A DNA stretch of 64,000 bases from Flavimarina sp. Hel_I_48 (GCF_000733945.1 NZ_JPOL01000002.1:1551001-1615000); one strand, 5' to 3'. Positions 8,478 through 17,964 are shown, counted from the stretch's first letter. The notes: generated by a model not told the origin, from the letters alone. Numbers and translations: made by a program.

Positions 8478-10664
8478 ATGCAAAAGAAACGAAGAACATT
8501 CATTAAACAATTGGGCTGTGTGGGTATAGGATTTAGTATTGCCCCTACTCTTCTTTTTGCCGAAAACAACGCAGCAGACAACATCTGTGGCGCCATAATC
8601 GCTAACGACGATGCCATCAACGCGTGGTTAAAAGTGCTTGAAAATGGTAAAATCGAAATATTTACCGGGAAAATGGAACTGGGACAGGGCATACGCATTG
8701 CAGTTGCCCAGGTCGCTGCAGAAGAACTGAACACTGATCCCGAAAACATTAGTGTAAATCTGGCTGAAACAGGAATTACACCAGATGAAGGATATACCGC
8801 GGGAAGCAATTCCATCGTTTCTTCTGCAATGGCAGTTAGAAAGGCCGCAGCGTCTGCACGTGAAGTTTTACTTACACTTGCAGCAGAAAAATTAAGTACT
8901 GAAAAAAGCAGTCTAAGCTTAGAAAATGGCCACGTAATCCAAGGAACTCAAAAAGTAAGCTTTAGCACGATCCTCAACGGGAAACAATTCAACCAAAAAT
9001 TAGATCCTGAGGTCAAAATACAGGCAAAAAAGACTAATAAATGGGTTGGAAAGCCAGTTCCCAGAAAAGATATAAGCGCCATGGTAACCGGGCAACATAC
9101 GTATGTGCAGGACCTGCGTTTCCCTAATATGGTGCACGCCCGTATCCTTAGGCCAAAAGCCTACAACGCTGCACTAAATGCTTTGGACGCCAATTTTGTA
9201 ACCAGTGCGGAGGGATTTTTAAAACTGGTGCGCATTGGTAGTTTTGTGGGCGTGATCGCCGAAGAGGAATACCAGGCCATAAAAATGCGGGAGCAGTTGA
9301 ACCGCAGGGCAAAATGGGACATAAAGGAAACGTTACCCACAAAAACCAATTTAAAGAACTATATAAAAAACCTCCCCACCGACTCAAAAACGGATGAAAA
9401 TAAGGGGAATTCGGCAGAAATTATAGATAAATCAGGGATTAAACATTCCGCTGCATATAGCAAACCTTATGTTATGCACGCCGCAAATGGCCCTTCGTGT
9501 GCTGTAGCTTTTTATCAGGATGACAAGCTTGAAATATGGAGCCATACACAAGGTGTATATCCTCTCAGAAAGACGCTTTCCACCCTTCTTGAACTTCCTG
9601 AAATCAACATTCATGTAAAAGGAATTCCCGGTTCGGGTTGTTATGGGCACAACGGTGCAGATGATGTTGCGGCAGAAGCGGCGCTCCTGGCTCTTGAATA
9701 TCCTGGCAAGCATGTGCGCCTGCAATGGATGAGGGATGATGAGCACGGCTGGGAGCCTTATGGAACTGCCATGCTTATGGAACTCAAAGCCGGACTCGCA
9801 AAAGATGGAACGATAGAAGGCTGGCAATATGATCTGTGGTCTGATGCACATAGTACCCGCCCGGGCGGCAATCCCGAAAATTTACTTCCCGCGCGGTATC
9901 TCGATAGAGGTTACGGCGCGGCAGAAGGCGGTTTTAGGGGCGGAGCCATACGCAATGCCTTGCCCTATTATGATCTGCCAAACATAAAAAACAACTCTCA
10001 CATCTTTCGGGGTCCATTGCGTACTTCTGCGCTTCGCGGTCTGGGAGCTTACGCCAATATTTTTGCCATCGAATGTTTTATGGATGAACTGGCGGAAAAA
10101 TCTTCCATTGACCCGGTTGTTTTTCGATTGAACCACCTCAGTGATGTTCGTGCGAAAGATTGCCTTTCGCGACTGCGGGAAAATACCCAAAAACCGGAAC
10201 TGGCAGAAAATGAAGGTTTGGGATTTGCCTTTTCCCGTTATAAAAATTCAGCCGCCTATTGTAGTGTTGCCGCACATGTTCATGTAAATTCCAAGACGGG
10301 TTCTGTTCAGGTAAAAAAAATGTGGGCGGTTATTGATGCGGGCGAAACCATAAACCCTGACGGATTAAAAAACCAGACGGAGGGCGGCATGATACAATCT
10401 GCTAGTTGGGCGCTAAAAGAAAAGGTTCTTTTTGATGAAAATCATATCACGAGCCTGGACTGGGAAACGTATCCCATTTTCCGATTTCCCGATATTCCCG
10501 AAGTGGAAGTGGAAATTATAGACCGACCAGAAGAACCGCCACTTGGTGCTGGCGAGGCCGCGCAAGGGCCAGCTACGGCAGCGGTTATCAATGCGATTTG
10601 GGATGCTACCGGAATTAGAATTAGGGATTTACCAGTGAAAAAAGAGGATTTGGTACGTGTTTAG
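8478..10664 (+). CDS. Tat-exported molybdopterin-binding subunit, xanthine dehydrogenase family (IorB-like)
   Basis: This 728-residue protein opens with a twin-arginine signal (KKRRTFIKQLG, residues 3-13, then a hydrophobic segment ending near AEN). The MELGQG motif near residue 71 and the C-terminal GAGEAAQGPA motif, whose Glu at about residue 693 is the expected catalytic base, place it in the single-polypeptide IorB-type large subunits. It should be periplasmic, hydroxylating or dehydrogenating an aldehyde, N-heterocycle or sugar-like substrate; the sequence alone does not decide which. It forms a two-gene operon with the iron-sulfur subunit and converges on a DUF1080 gene only 13 bp away. 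Maturation would require molybdenum cofactor genes not present here. Confidence 0.9.
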   Translation: MQKKRRTFIKQLGCVGIGFSIAPTLLFAENNAADNICGAIIANDDAINAWLKVLENGKIEIFTGKMELGQGIRIAVAQVAAEELNTDPENISVNLAETGITPDEGYTAGSNSIVSSAMAVRKAAASAREVLLTLAAEKLSTEKSSLSLENGHVIQGTQKVSFSTILNGKQFNQKLDPEVKIQAKKTNKWVGKPVPRKDISAMVTGQHTYVQDLRFPNMVHARILRPKAYNAALNALDANFVTSAEGFLKLVRIGSFVGVIAEEEYQAIKMREQLNRRAKWDIKETLPTKTNLKNYIKNLPTDSKTDENKGNSAEIIDKSGIKHSAAYSKPYVMHAANGPSCAVAFYQDDKLEIWSHTQGVYPLRKTLSTLLELPEINIHVKGIPGSGCYGHNGADDVAAEAALLALEYPGKHVRLQWMRDDEHGWEPYGTAMLMELKAGLAKDGTIEGWQYDLWSDAHSTRPGGNPENLLPARYLDRGYGAAEGGFRGGAIRNALPYYDLPNIKNNSHIFRGPLRTSALRGLGAYANIFAIECFMDELAEKSSIDPVVFRLNHLSDVRAKDCLSRLRENTQKPELAENEGLGFAFSRYKNSAAYCSVAAHVHVNSKTGSVQVKKMWAVIDAGETINPDGLKNQTEGGMIQSASWALKEKVLFDENHITSLDWETYPIFRFPDIPEVEVEIIDRPEEPPLGAGEAAQGPATAAVINAIWDATGIRIRDLPVKKEDLVRV

Positions 10665-10677
10665 ACCATTATTCATA

Positions 10678-11619
10678 CTATTCTTGAATAGGTGTAACTA
10701 TTATATTCCTAAATTCAATCACACCATGATCGCCCTGTAGCATAAACGGGCCAGATTTTGCCTCTTCACTGTCAAGAGCGCCACCGGTTATACCGGGAAT
10801 GATTTGATCTGTAATAACAGGAATTCCATTAGCGATAATGGAAACACGGTTTCCTATTAAAGTTATATCGCAGGCCTGCCATTCGCCTGCTGGATGGGCC
10901 GCCATAACCGTAGGGGGCAGAAAACCGTAAACCGCACTGAATTCTATATCTGATGGCTGCTTACCATAGCTATCTGTAATTTGAACTTCATAACGTCCCC
11001 GTAAATAAATTCCGCTGTTGCTGCCTTCGGGATAACGAAATTCGATATGAAGTTTAAAATTCATAAATTCTTCATCGGAGATCAGGTTTGATCCTGATTT
11101 TGGACTTTTTAAAATTCCGTTTTCTACCACCCATTGGTTTTCTCCCTTTGTGTGCCAACCGTCAAGATTGTTTGTATTGAGCAGGTTTTGAGGTTCGCCC
11201 CAGGTAGGATTCGGGTTATATTTTAAGGTGGGTGCACGTGATCCTGTCCATATTGCTTTGCTCCCATCTGTATAGATCATACTTCCTTCAAGTTGGTCAC
11301 CTGTAATACGACCTTCAAACTCCATATCCTGACCTTCTGGTTCCCATTGTGGTGGGATGGAAAAGGTAAAGTTATTCCCATCAGATTTAACTTCGGCAAT
11401 GGGGCGCGCACTACCGAAGGCGTAAACAAAACGTCCCACGAGCGTATTATTACCCGAATGTTTGACCTCAAGCCAGGAGGGCATTTCTTTACCGTCTTTT
11501 TTCATGACCAGATCCCAGCGCCCTTCCAACGGATTAGAGTCCTGAGCTTTTGCTTCAAAATCTGTCAGAAACAGGCAAAAAAGAGTAAAAAGGGGTAAAA
11601 TTCGGTTTGTTATGGTCAT
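10678..11619 (-). CDS. DUF1080 (3-keto-disaccharide hydrolase-type) protein with extra N-terminal beta domain
   Basis: The 313-residue protein has an N-terminal signal peptide (hydrophobic residues about 5-20, cleavage near AKAQ). Residues about 28-130 form a beta-rich domain (LEGRWDLVMKKDG..., GRITGDQLEGSMIY), reminiscent of small lipocalin-like domains. The DUF1080 domain follows (about 140-310), with LNTNNLDGWH, GSNSGIYLRGRYEVQI and LQGDHGVIEFRNI. There is no lipobox Cys, unlike the DUF1080 protein at 3908, so this one is probably soluble in the periplasm. It converges tail to tail with the molybdenum hydroxylase, 13 bp apart. A joint role in oxidising and cleaving glycosides is plausible but only inferred. 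Confidence 0.85.
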   Translation of the reverse strand: MTITNRILPLFTLFCLFLTDFEAKAQDSNPLEGRWDLVMKKDGKEMPSWLEVKHSGNNTLVGRFVYAFGSARPIAEVKSDGNNFTFSIPPQWEPEGQDMEFEGRITGDQLEGSMIYTDGSKAIWTGSRAPTLKYNPNPTWGEPQNLLNTNNLDGWHTKGENQWVVENGILKSPKSGSNLISDEEFMNFKLHIEFRYPEGSNSGIYLRGRYEVQITDSYGKQPSDIEFSAVYGFLPPTVMAAHPAGEWQACDITLIGNRVSIIANGIPVITDQIIPGITGGALDSEEAKSGPFMLQGDHGVIEFRNIIVTPIQE

Positions 11620-11669
11620 TATTAAGGCATTTTAAGCGTTCTAGAGTAAATATACGGTTTTCCTTTTCT

Positions 11670-11975
11670 CTATTTTAAAGTAAGGTCGTTTCGTTCCCAG
11701 TACCCAAACTCCATATAACAGCCCGTGTATATGCGATCGCCCATAACTTTTACAGATCGAACTATCGTCTGATTTGGTGTTTGATAAAGTTTCCACTGCC
11801 CTCCATTATACTCTAATAAACCCGCATTATTCCCAAAATAGAGATGCTCATTTAAATCCTGGGATATGGTCCAATTCTGATTGTCCGCATTATAGCGCTA
11901 AGGAAGAAAGTTCTGAAAAGGAGGAAACTCTTGCGCCCAGTTACTATACGCAACAAGAAAGAAGACGAAAAACAT
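11670..11975 (-). pseudogene. Remnant of a Reg_prop/triple-tyrosine HTH regulator (N-terminal fragment)
   Basis: Reading the minus strand from an ATG at 11975 gives a signal-peptide-like start (MFFVFFLVAYSNWAQEFPPF), then an in-frame TAG at 11898-11900. The same frame continues with YNADNQNWTISQD, YFGNNAGLLEYNGGQW, TIVRSVKVMGDRIYTGCYMEFGYW and ERNDLTLK before a second stop at 11670-11672. This matches my recollection of the N-terminus of flavobacterial Reg_prop (two-component propeller) / Y_Y_Y transcriptional regulators, which are usually over 900 residues. Only about 100 codons remain, and the propeller, sensor and HTH parts are gone. The frame is intact apart from the stops, so the decay looks recent. 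It may have regulated the neighbouring DUF1080/molybdenum hydroxylase genes. Confidence 0.75.
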
Positions 11976-12239
11976 ATAATATCTGGGGTCTTTCAAATTA
12001 AATGGTTTTGATGCTGTTTCACTAAATTGACTACTCAACTATGTTAATGTAACTATCCACAAGGAATAGATTTTTATAGCAAAAGCTAACCTTTTAAATT
12101 TCAAGATACCTATAACCTAAAATAAACAGATTAATCAATTAACAAAATTTTTTGAAAATTTATATATTTCAATTGTGAAATTTTCGCCTAGATTATGAAT
12201 ATATCTCTAAATTATATAAATTTTAAGGATATGGTATAA

Positions 12240-12446
<207 letters not shown>

Positions 12447-12493
12447 TCAACTCTTGAAAAATTATATAAAATATAAGTAGCATAAATCCTACT

Positions 12494-12560
12494 AATTACC
12501 TTAGCAATTGTTTTTAATACTTTTAGGAGTATAGATTCAATTTCTAAGGTAATTTTTTTT
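12494..12560 (+). terminator. Branched terminator hairpin after the lmo0937-like gene
   Basis: AATTACCTTAG (12494-12504) is a perfect 11-bp match to CTAAGGTAATT (12544-12554), followed by a T run. The 39-nt loop contains its own small hairpin (ATACT...AGTAT). The loop is long for a simple terminator, so another structural role is possible. Confidence 0.65.
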
Positions 12561-12613
12561 TAAATAATGCCTAGATTAAATATCGCTATTCCGTATAAAT
12601 AACTCAAATACGT

Positions 12614-12621
12614 TATTTTTG
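12614..12621 (+). promoter_or_regulatory. Bacteroidota -7 box before the K+ uptake operon
   Basis: TATTTTTG matches TAnnTTTG and lies 16 bp before the ATG at 12638, giving a very short leader. No well-placed TTG -33 element is visible. Confidence 0.4.
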
Positions 12622-12637
12622 ATCTTTCATTTTTTCC

Positions 12638-14413
12638 ATGAAGGTAAATGCCCTCTTTTCTTCGCCTGCTTTAATTCGTTCGATATTCCGCATCAGTTTT
12701 ATACTTAGTTGCTTCGGACTTTTCTTCTTGATTTACGATTTTGGCTACGCCAAAACAGCATTTTTACAGAATCTTATAAATGGGTTTTATTTCCTGGTAA
12801 TCGCCGCTGGTATTATAACAACAGTACTTCGCTATGTACTAAAACGTAAAGATGTACGGTGGAATGTAATAATATTTGACCTCCTCAGCATTCTAGTGAC
12901 GGTAAATGTGGTACTCATCCATTTTTTCTCTCACAATGCAGCCAGGCACCTTAGTTTTCTATACGATGATAACTGGATAAAATATGTGATCCTTCTTACT
13001 TTTATAAGGGAATTTGCCGAGCAAAAAGTCAGCTACAAAAAGACCTTTCTAAATCCTGCCCAACTTTTTATCGTAAGTTTTCTTGGCATAATTGTCATTG
13101 GCACATTCATGCTTATGTTGCCGAAAGCAACCTATGAAGGCCTTTCATTTACAAATGCACTCTTTACCTCCACAAGTGCGGTTTGTGTAACGGGTCTCGC
13201 CGTTGTAGATACCGGAACTTATTTCACACCACTGGGTCAGGTAATCCTTGTTATTCTAATACAGATGGGCGGTCTGGGAATCCTAACCTTTGCGAGTTAC
13301 TTCAGTTATTTTTTTAAAGGTGGTGCAACTTATGAAAATCAGCTGGTCCTTACAGACATGACAAATTCTCAGAAAATAGGAGAAGTCTTTGAAACCCTGA
13401 AAAAGATCATAATAATTACCTTTTCCATAGAGATTTTAGGTGGTATTATCATTTATTTTACCCTTAAACCTGCCCTTTTCCAATCCTTTTCTGATGAAGT
13501 ATTCTTTTCGGTATTTCATTCTATATCCGCTTTTTGCAATGCGGGTTTTTCAACATTATCAAGCAGTTTGTACCAGGAAGGTTTTCGGTTTAATTATGGT
13601 CTGCAACTAGTCATAATTGCCCTTTTTGTATTGGGCGGGCTAGGTTTCCCCATCATTGCCAATGTAATCAAATATGTAAAATACCTGTTTATAAACCGTG
13701 TACTACGCCCGAAGAAAAACGAGCGCCGCTATATACCATGGATTCTCAATATAAATAGTCGAATCACCCTGGTAACCACTATTTCATTGACGGTTCTGGG
13801 CACCATTGTCTTTTATATCAATGAATACAACAATACCCTTGCAGAACATCATGGCTTTGGCAAATTTGTTACAGCGCTTTTTGGCGCCACAACACCACGA
13901 ACGGCTGGGTTCAACAATATAGATATAGGGGCGCTTAATTTTTCTACCATCATGCTCATATTCTTCCTTATGTGGATCGGTGCTTCTCCTGCTTCTACGG
14001 GAGGAGGTATAAAAACAAGTACTTTCGCCATTGCGACGCTTAACTTTTTAAGTTTGGCTAAAGGAAAAGACAAAATAGAGGTTTATCGGCGTGAGATCGC
14101 AGAAATTTCGGTGAGAAGAGCCTTTGCTACCATTTCCCTATCCCTGTTAGTAATAGGTATGGGCATTATACTTATATCTGTTTTTGATGAGGAAAAAACG
14201 TTGCTCAGCATAGCGTTTGAATGTTTTTCGGCATATAGTACAGTGGGGTTGAGTGTAGGGATCACGGCAGCATTGAGCATCCCTGCAAAAGCAGTAATCA
14301 TTACCATAATGTTCATAGGCAGGGTAAGTATGCTCACCATTCTCATCGCGGTCTTCAAAAAGGCGAAACACAAAAATTACCGCTATCCCACCGAAGAAAT
14401 AACCATTAATTAA
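12638..14413 (+). CDS. TrkH/KtrB-family potassium transporter membrane subunit
   Basis: It is the K+-translocating subunit of a Trk/Ktr uptake system in the inner membrane. The 591 residues include the four repeated pore-loop regions, visible as TSTSAVCVTGLAVVD, SAFCNAGFS, TTPRTAGFNN and YSTVGLSVG. The glycines of each loop form the selectivity filter. There are about 130-140 extra N-terminal residues with several helices before the conserved region, a layout common in Bacteroidota and longer than classical KtrB (about 450). SPASTGGGIKTST is the conserved segment before the last repeat. The regulatory subunit gene follows 9 bp downstream, so the two form an operon. Confidence 0.92.
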   Translation: MKVNALFSSPALIRSIFRISFILSCFGLFFLIYDFGYAKTAFLQNLINGFYFLVIAAGIITTVLRYVLKRKDVRWNVIIFDLLSILVTVNVVLIHFFSHNAARHLSFLYDDNWIKYVILLTFIREFAEQKVSYKKTFLNPAQLFIVSFLGIIVIGTFMLMLPKATYEGLSFTNALFTSTSAVCVTGLAVVDTGTYFTPLGQVILVILIQMGGLGILTFASYFSYFFKGGATYENQLVLTDMTNSQKIGEVFETLKKIIIITFSIEILGGIIIYFTLKPALFQSFSDEVFFSVFHSISAFCNAGFSTLSSSLYQEGFRFNYGLQLVIIALFVLGGLGFPIIANVIKYVKYLFINRVLRPKKNERRYIPWILNINSRITLVTTISLTVLGTIVFYINEYNNTLAEHHGFGKFVTALFGATTPRTAGFNNIDIGALNFSTIMLIFFLMWIGASPASTGGGIKTSTFAIATLNFLSLAKGKDKIEVYRREIAEISVRRAFATISLSLLVIGMGIILISVFDEEKTLLSIAFECFSAYSTVGLSVGITAALSIPAKAVIITIMFIGRVSMLTILIAVFKKAKHKNYRYPTEEITIN

Positions 14414-14422
14414 TTCAAGCAC

Positions 14423-15109
14423 ATGAAAATAATAGTTGTAGGCCTAGGAAATTTTGGCGGCTCTATTGCCTCTAAACTTACCCTTCGCGGAAATGAGGTA
14501 ATAGGTATTGACCTAGATATGAACAAGGTTGAACATTATAAAGAAAAAGTATCGCATACCATACGTATGGATGCAACTGACGAAGCCACGGTAAGCGGTC
14601 TTCCCCTTAAAGATACTGATATTGTGATCGTAGCTATAGGCGAAGATCAGGGGGTAAATGTGATGGTCACCGCTCTTTTTAAAAATTTCAAAGTAAAAAG
14701 ACTTATCAGCCGTTCCATAAATACGCTGCATGAGAAAGTCCTCGTCGCCATAGGCGTAGATGATATTGCGAGACCTGAGCAGGAAACAGCAGAACGCTGG
14801 GCAAAAAAACTATGTTTTAAGGGCGTAGTGGATTCTTTTGAGCTTACTAAAGATTTTAGTATCGTAGAGGCAGACGTGCCCAAAAAATATCTAAATCAAA
14901 CCATTGGGGATATCAATCTGCGTGAAAAATACAAGATCCTTATTTTAACGATATTAAAAAAAGAGGAAGTAGAAACAGTAATAGGTCAAACTAAAACCAA
15001 CACAACTTCTCTTGGCGTTCCACCGGCAACATACGTATTACAAAAAGCCGACATCTTGGTTCTTTATGGTTCGAATGAAGATATTCAGGAGTTTTTAAAA
15101 ACAAACTAA
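14423..15109 (+). CDS. TrkA/KtrA-family K+ channel regulatory subunit (RCK)
   Basis: The 228-residue cytoplasmic protein has a Rossmann RCK_N domain with GLGNFGG at about residues 7-13 and an acidic Asp at the end of strand 2 (GIDLD). An RCK_C domain follows (about 150-225). Such subunits bind NAD(H) or adenine nucleotides and gate the TrkH/KtrB pore. The single RCK unit (about 225 residues) is the KtrA size rather than the double-domain TrkA of E. coli. It lies 9 bp after the pore gene. Confidence 0.93.
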   Translation: MKIIVVGLGNFGGSIASKLTLRGNEVIGIDLDMNKVEHYKEKVSHTIRMDATDEATVSGLPLKDTDIVIVAIGEDQGVNVMVTALFKNFKVKRLISRSINTLHEKVLVAIGVDDIARPEQETAERWAKKLCFKGVVDSFELTKDFSIVEADVPKKYLNQTIGDINLREKYKILILTILKKEEVETVIGQTKTNTTSLGVPPATYVLQKADILVLYGSNEDIQEFLKTN

Positions 15110-15240
15110 GTTTTAAAAGGGGATTTTAAAATAGTAAAATAGTTCGAAAAACACCTCAATTACCTGTTATTTAGGGTCTTTTAAGTCGGTTTTAAGTGCA
15201 AATAAAGCATTTTTAAAGGCGGAATTCAGGATGTATCCAG

Positions 15241-15762
15241 CTAAACAAATAGTGCTTTAAGTTCTGTAGCCTCATGCGCTTTCATCTTACCTGCAAGCAC
15301 TAGACTTAACTGCTTGCGGCGCAGTGCAGCCTTAAAACGCTCTTCCTCAAGTTCTGTCTCCGGTTCAAGAGGCGGTACCGCTACAGGATTGCCCGTATCG
15401 TCTACGGCAACGAATGTATAAATGGCCTCGTTTGCCTTAGAGCGCAAACCACTTTCACGATCTTCTATCCACACATCTATGATCACTTCCATAGAAGTTT
15501 TAAAAGCGCGGGAAATAGCTGCCTCAACGGTCACAACACTACCTAAAGGAATGGTTTTGTTAAAAGCGACATGATTGACGGCCGCGGTAACCACGATGCG
15601 TCTGGAATGCCTTCTGGCGGCAATACTCGCTACACGGTCCATACGGGCAAGCAACTCCCCACCGAACATATTTTCTAGGGGATTGGTCTCGTTTGGCAAC
15701 ACGAGATCTGTTTGTATTGTTCTGGAATCTTTGGGATTTTTACTGGTCATCTCTAAATGCAA
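15241..15762 (-). CDS. Acyl-CoA thioesterase, hotdog fold
   Basis: The 173-residue protein resembles cytosolic YciA/BFIT-type acyl-CoA thioesterases. It has LPNETNPLENMFGGELLARMDRVA (split here by helix 1), then VTAAVNHVAFNKTIPLG and VWIEDRESGLRSKANEAIYTFVAVD. The N-terminal N...GG pattern holds the catalytic Asn/Asp of hotdog thioesterases. Substrate chain length cannot be read from sequence. It is transcribed after the HU-SPOR gene on the same strand with a 44-bp gap. No signal peptide is seen. Confidence 0.87.
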   Translation of the reverse strand: MHLEMTSKNPKDSRTIQTDLVLPNETNPLENMFGGELLARMDRVASIAARRHSRRIVVTAAVNHVAFNKTIPLGSVVTVEAAISRAFKTSMEVIIDVWIEDRESGLRSKANEAIYTFVAVDDTGNPVAVPPLEPETELEEERFKAALRRKQLSLVLAGKMKAHEATELKALFV

Positions 15763-15806
15763 ATTTTTAAAGATGCGAAGTTAAGCTAATCGAAAGAGAC
15801 TGCGCC

Positions 15807-16742
15807 TTACTTATTTTTCTCAAGTTCTTCAACAAGCATCCAGGCACCTTGATTGTCGTTTTGACGCACTTGGCGCAAAGCAATAAGTGCCTCATTGGCA
15901 TCGGCATAACTGCCATAAACCACCTGGTGAAGTCCAAATTTATTTTCACCTATCTGCCTCGCTTTGTACCCTTCTTCCCTCAGTTGGTCTACGCGGGTCT
16001 GTGCATTTTCCTCTTTACGGAATGCCCCGGCAACAATATGATACTTGCCTTTTGGCTTAAAAGCATTTAAAGTGATGGTGGGCAGCGGACTATTGATGGT
16101 AAAAGTTGCTTCCTGTATTTGGTTTTCAAGTTTAGAAACCGCTTCTTGTTTTGCCGCAACATTGTGGTCCTCCACATCTTTTAGGTACATATAGCCCATA
16201 CTGCCGGAAAGGCCTATGGCCAGCAATCCCGCTGCCGCATACTTCATCCAAACACGATTTCTGTTTGTTGGATGATTTTGAAATGAAACTACTTTTTCAT
16301 CGGAAAGCTGCGATTCTTCTTCTACTGCAATAGGATTGGCCACTACGGAAGAAAGTCCAAAGGCATCGGTCAAATAGTTGATCTCATGCTGTGGCTCAAA
16401 AACAAGGGCATCTTCCTGATTTAAGGAAAAAGCGCCTATTTTGTCAAGATTGACCACTTTTTTATCCTGAAGTTTGACCTTTAGGGAACGTACGGCAGCC
16501 TCAATGCTCCGTACCGCTTCCTCATAACTAATGCCTTCGCAATTGCTAATATACTTGGCAAGCAAACCATCGTTTGTATCTACCTGGGTATTAAAAGATA
16601 TACGCTTCTGCGGTGGGAAAAATGAATTTTCCTCACTGTTTAATCGTGCAGGGTTACGGTGACTTAAAAAGGCACCTAAGCCCGGTACGATCACGCATTC
16701 ATATCTATAAAGTAGGTCGCTAATGTAGTTTTCCAATTGCAT
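15807..16742 (-). CDS. Membrane protein with CCDC81-type HU domains and a periplasmic SPOR domain
   Basis: The 311-residue protein has a cytoplasmic N-terminus (1-130) resembling the prokaryotic CCDC81-like HU pair: VIVPGLGAFLSHRN at 18-30 and VVNLDKIGAFSL at 96-107. A charged linker leads to one membrane helix (about 168-187), followed by a short coiled-coil stretch (195-212). A SPOR domain (about 231-306, YHIVAGAF...) follows; such domains bind denuded peptidoglycan at division sites. The layout predicts a type II membrane protein that could tie DNA to the cell wall. It is divergent from dprA, and this pairing is, to my knowledge, common in flavobacteria. Confidence 0.82.
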   Translation of the reverse strand: MQLENYISDLLYRYECVIVPGLGAFLSHRNPARLNSEENSFFPPQKRISFNTQVDTNDGLLAKYISNCEGISYEEAVRSIEAAVRSLKVKLQDKKVVNLDKIGAFSLNQEDALVFEPQHEINYLTDAFGLSSVVANPIAVEEESQLSDEKVVSFQNHPTNRNRVWMKYAAAGLLAIGLSGSMGYMYLKDVEDHNVAAKQEAVSKLENQIQEATFTINSPLPTITLNAFKPKGKYHIVAGAFRKEENAQTRVDQLREEGYKARQIGENKFGLHQVVYGSYADANEALIALRQVRQNDNQGAWMLVEELEKNK

Positions 16743-16767
16743 GTGGTAAAAATATAAAAAAATCAGG

Positions 16768-16796
16768 TTGACAAAAATGCTTTCCGTTTAGTTTTA
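16768..16796 (+). promoter_or_regulatory. Possible dprA promoter
   Basis: TTG at 16768-16770 and TAGTTTTA at 16789-16796 (7 of 8 positions to TAnnTTTG) are separated by 18 bp, which fits flavobacterial promoters. They lie about 40 bp before the dprA ATG. Confidence 0.35.
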
Positions 16797-16835
16797 TAAA
16801 CAATTTGCAATATATTTAACCTCAGACCAGTAGCC

Positions 16836-17936
16836 ATGACCGAAAATGAACTTATTGCACTTCTCACCCTTCAGCGGGTTCCTAACCTGGGCGATGCTTC
16901 CATAAAAAAACTAATTCACCATACCGGGAGCGCCGAGGCTCTTTTTAAAGAAAAACCGGCAAACCTTTTGCGTATAGACGGCATAGGAACTCATAAAATC
17001 AAAGAACTACATGCTTCGGAACATAAAAATGCGGCGCTAGAAGAATTGAGGTTTATAACCGAAAATAAAATCACCTGCACCGCGTATACTCAACCAGGGT
17101 ATCCTGACCGCCTAAAACACTGCATAGATGGCCCTATTTTACTTTTTAAGCGCGGAAACATCGATCTTTCTAACCGAAGGATGCTCTCTATAGTAGGTAC
17201 GCGCAAGGTTACTCCCCATGGTATTGCCCAGACACAGAAGCTTATTGAGGAACTTGCCGTACTAAATCCAGTAATTATTTCCGGGTTTGCCTATGGGGTG
17301 GATATTACCGCGCACAGGGCAGCACTACAAAACAACTTGCAAACTATAGGCGTAGTTGCACATGGGCTAAATCAGATTTACCCAAAAGTGCATAAAAAAT
17401 ACATGCAGGAGGTGGAAGAAAACGGCGGATTTATTAGTGATTTCTGGAGCAGCGATCCCTTTGACCGCAAAAACTTTTTGCGCCGCAACCGCATCATCGC
17501 AGGTATGAGCGAGGCCACCATTGTTATAGAAAGTGCCGCAAAAGGCGGCTCGTTAGTTACGGCAGACATTGCAAACTCTTACAATCGCGAGGTCTTCGCC
17601 ATGCCGGGTCGCCCGGGCGACAGTCAGAGCATAGGCTGTAACAATCTTATCAAAACCCAGCAAGCTCGATTGATAACCAGTGCAGCAGATGTTGTTTATG
17701 TACTTAACTGGGACTTAAAAGAAGATCTGGCTCCGGTACAAAAACAACTTTTTATAGATCTCAATGAAGAGGAAGAACGACTCTACACCTTTTTGAACAA
17801 GAACGGCAAGGAGGAACTCGATTTTATCGCCCTGCATTGTAACTTCCCAACCTATAAAACCGCCGGACTTTTACTTAACATGGAAATAAAAGGCGTGGTC
17901 AGACCTTTGCCCGGAAAACGTTTTGAGCTTACCTAA
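16836..17936 (+). CDS. dprA: DNA-processing protein DprA
   Basis: It binds incoming single-stranded DNA and loads RecA during natural transformation. The 366-residue protein has a helical N-terminal domain (VPNLGDASIKKLI). The Rossmann-like core follows, with the family motif GTRKVTPHGIAQ (about residues 127-138), SGFAYGVDITAH, and a conserved FLRRNRIIAGMSEATIVIE stretch. A C-terminal winged-helix (DML1-like) domain follows after residue 300. The length is normal. It is divergent from the HU-SPOR gene and convergent with trpS. Confidence 0.94.
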   Translation: MTENELIALLTLQRVPNLGDASIKKLIHHTGSAEALFKEKPANLLRIDGIGTHKIKELHASEHKNAALEELRFITENKITCTAYTQPGYPDRLKHCIDGPILLFKRGNIDLSNRRMLSIVGTRKVTPHGIAQTQKLIEELAVLNPVIISGFAYGVDITAHRAALQNNLQTIGVVAHGLNQIYPKVHKKYMQEVEENGGFISDFWSSDPFDRKNFLRRNRIIAGMSEATIVIESAAKGGSLVTADIANSYNREVFAMPGRPGDSQSIGCNNLIKTQQARLITSAADVVYVLNWDLKEDLAPVQKQLFIDLNEEEERLYTFLNKNGKEELDFIALHCNFPTYKTAGLLLNMEIKGVVRPLPGKRFELT

Positions 17937-17964
17937 AAACAATAAAAATCGACTAAAAAACCGG

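Noticed and set aside
11774..12001. 75-codon plus-strand open frame
   Set aside because: It is antisense to the regulator pseudogene, whose minus-strand translation shows recognisable conserved blocks; the plus-strand peptide does not.
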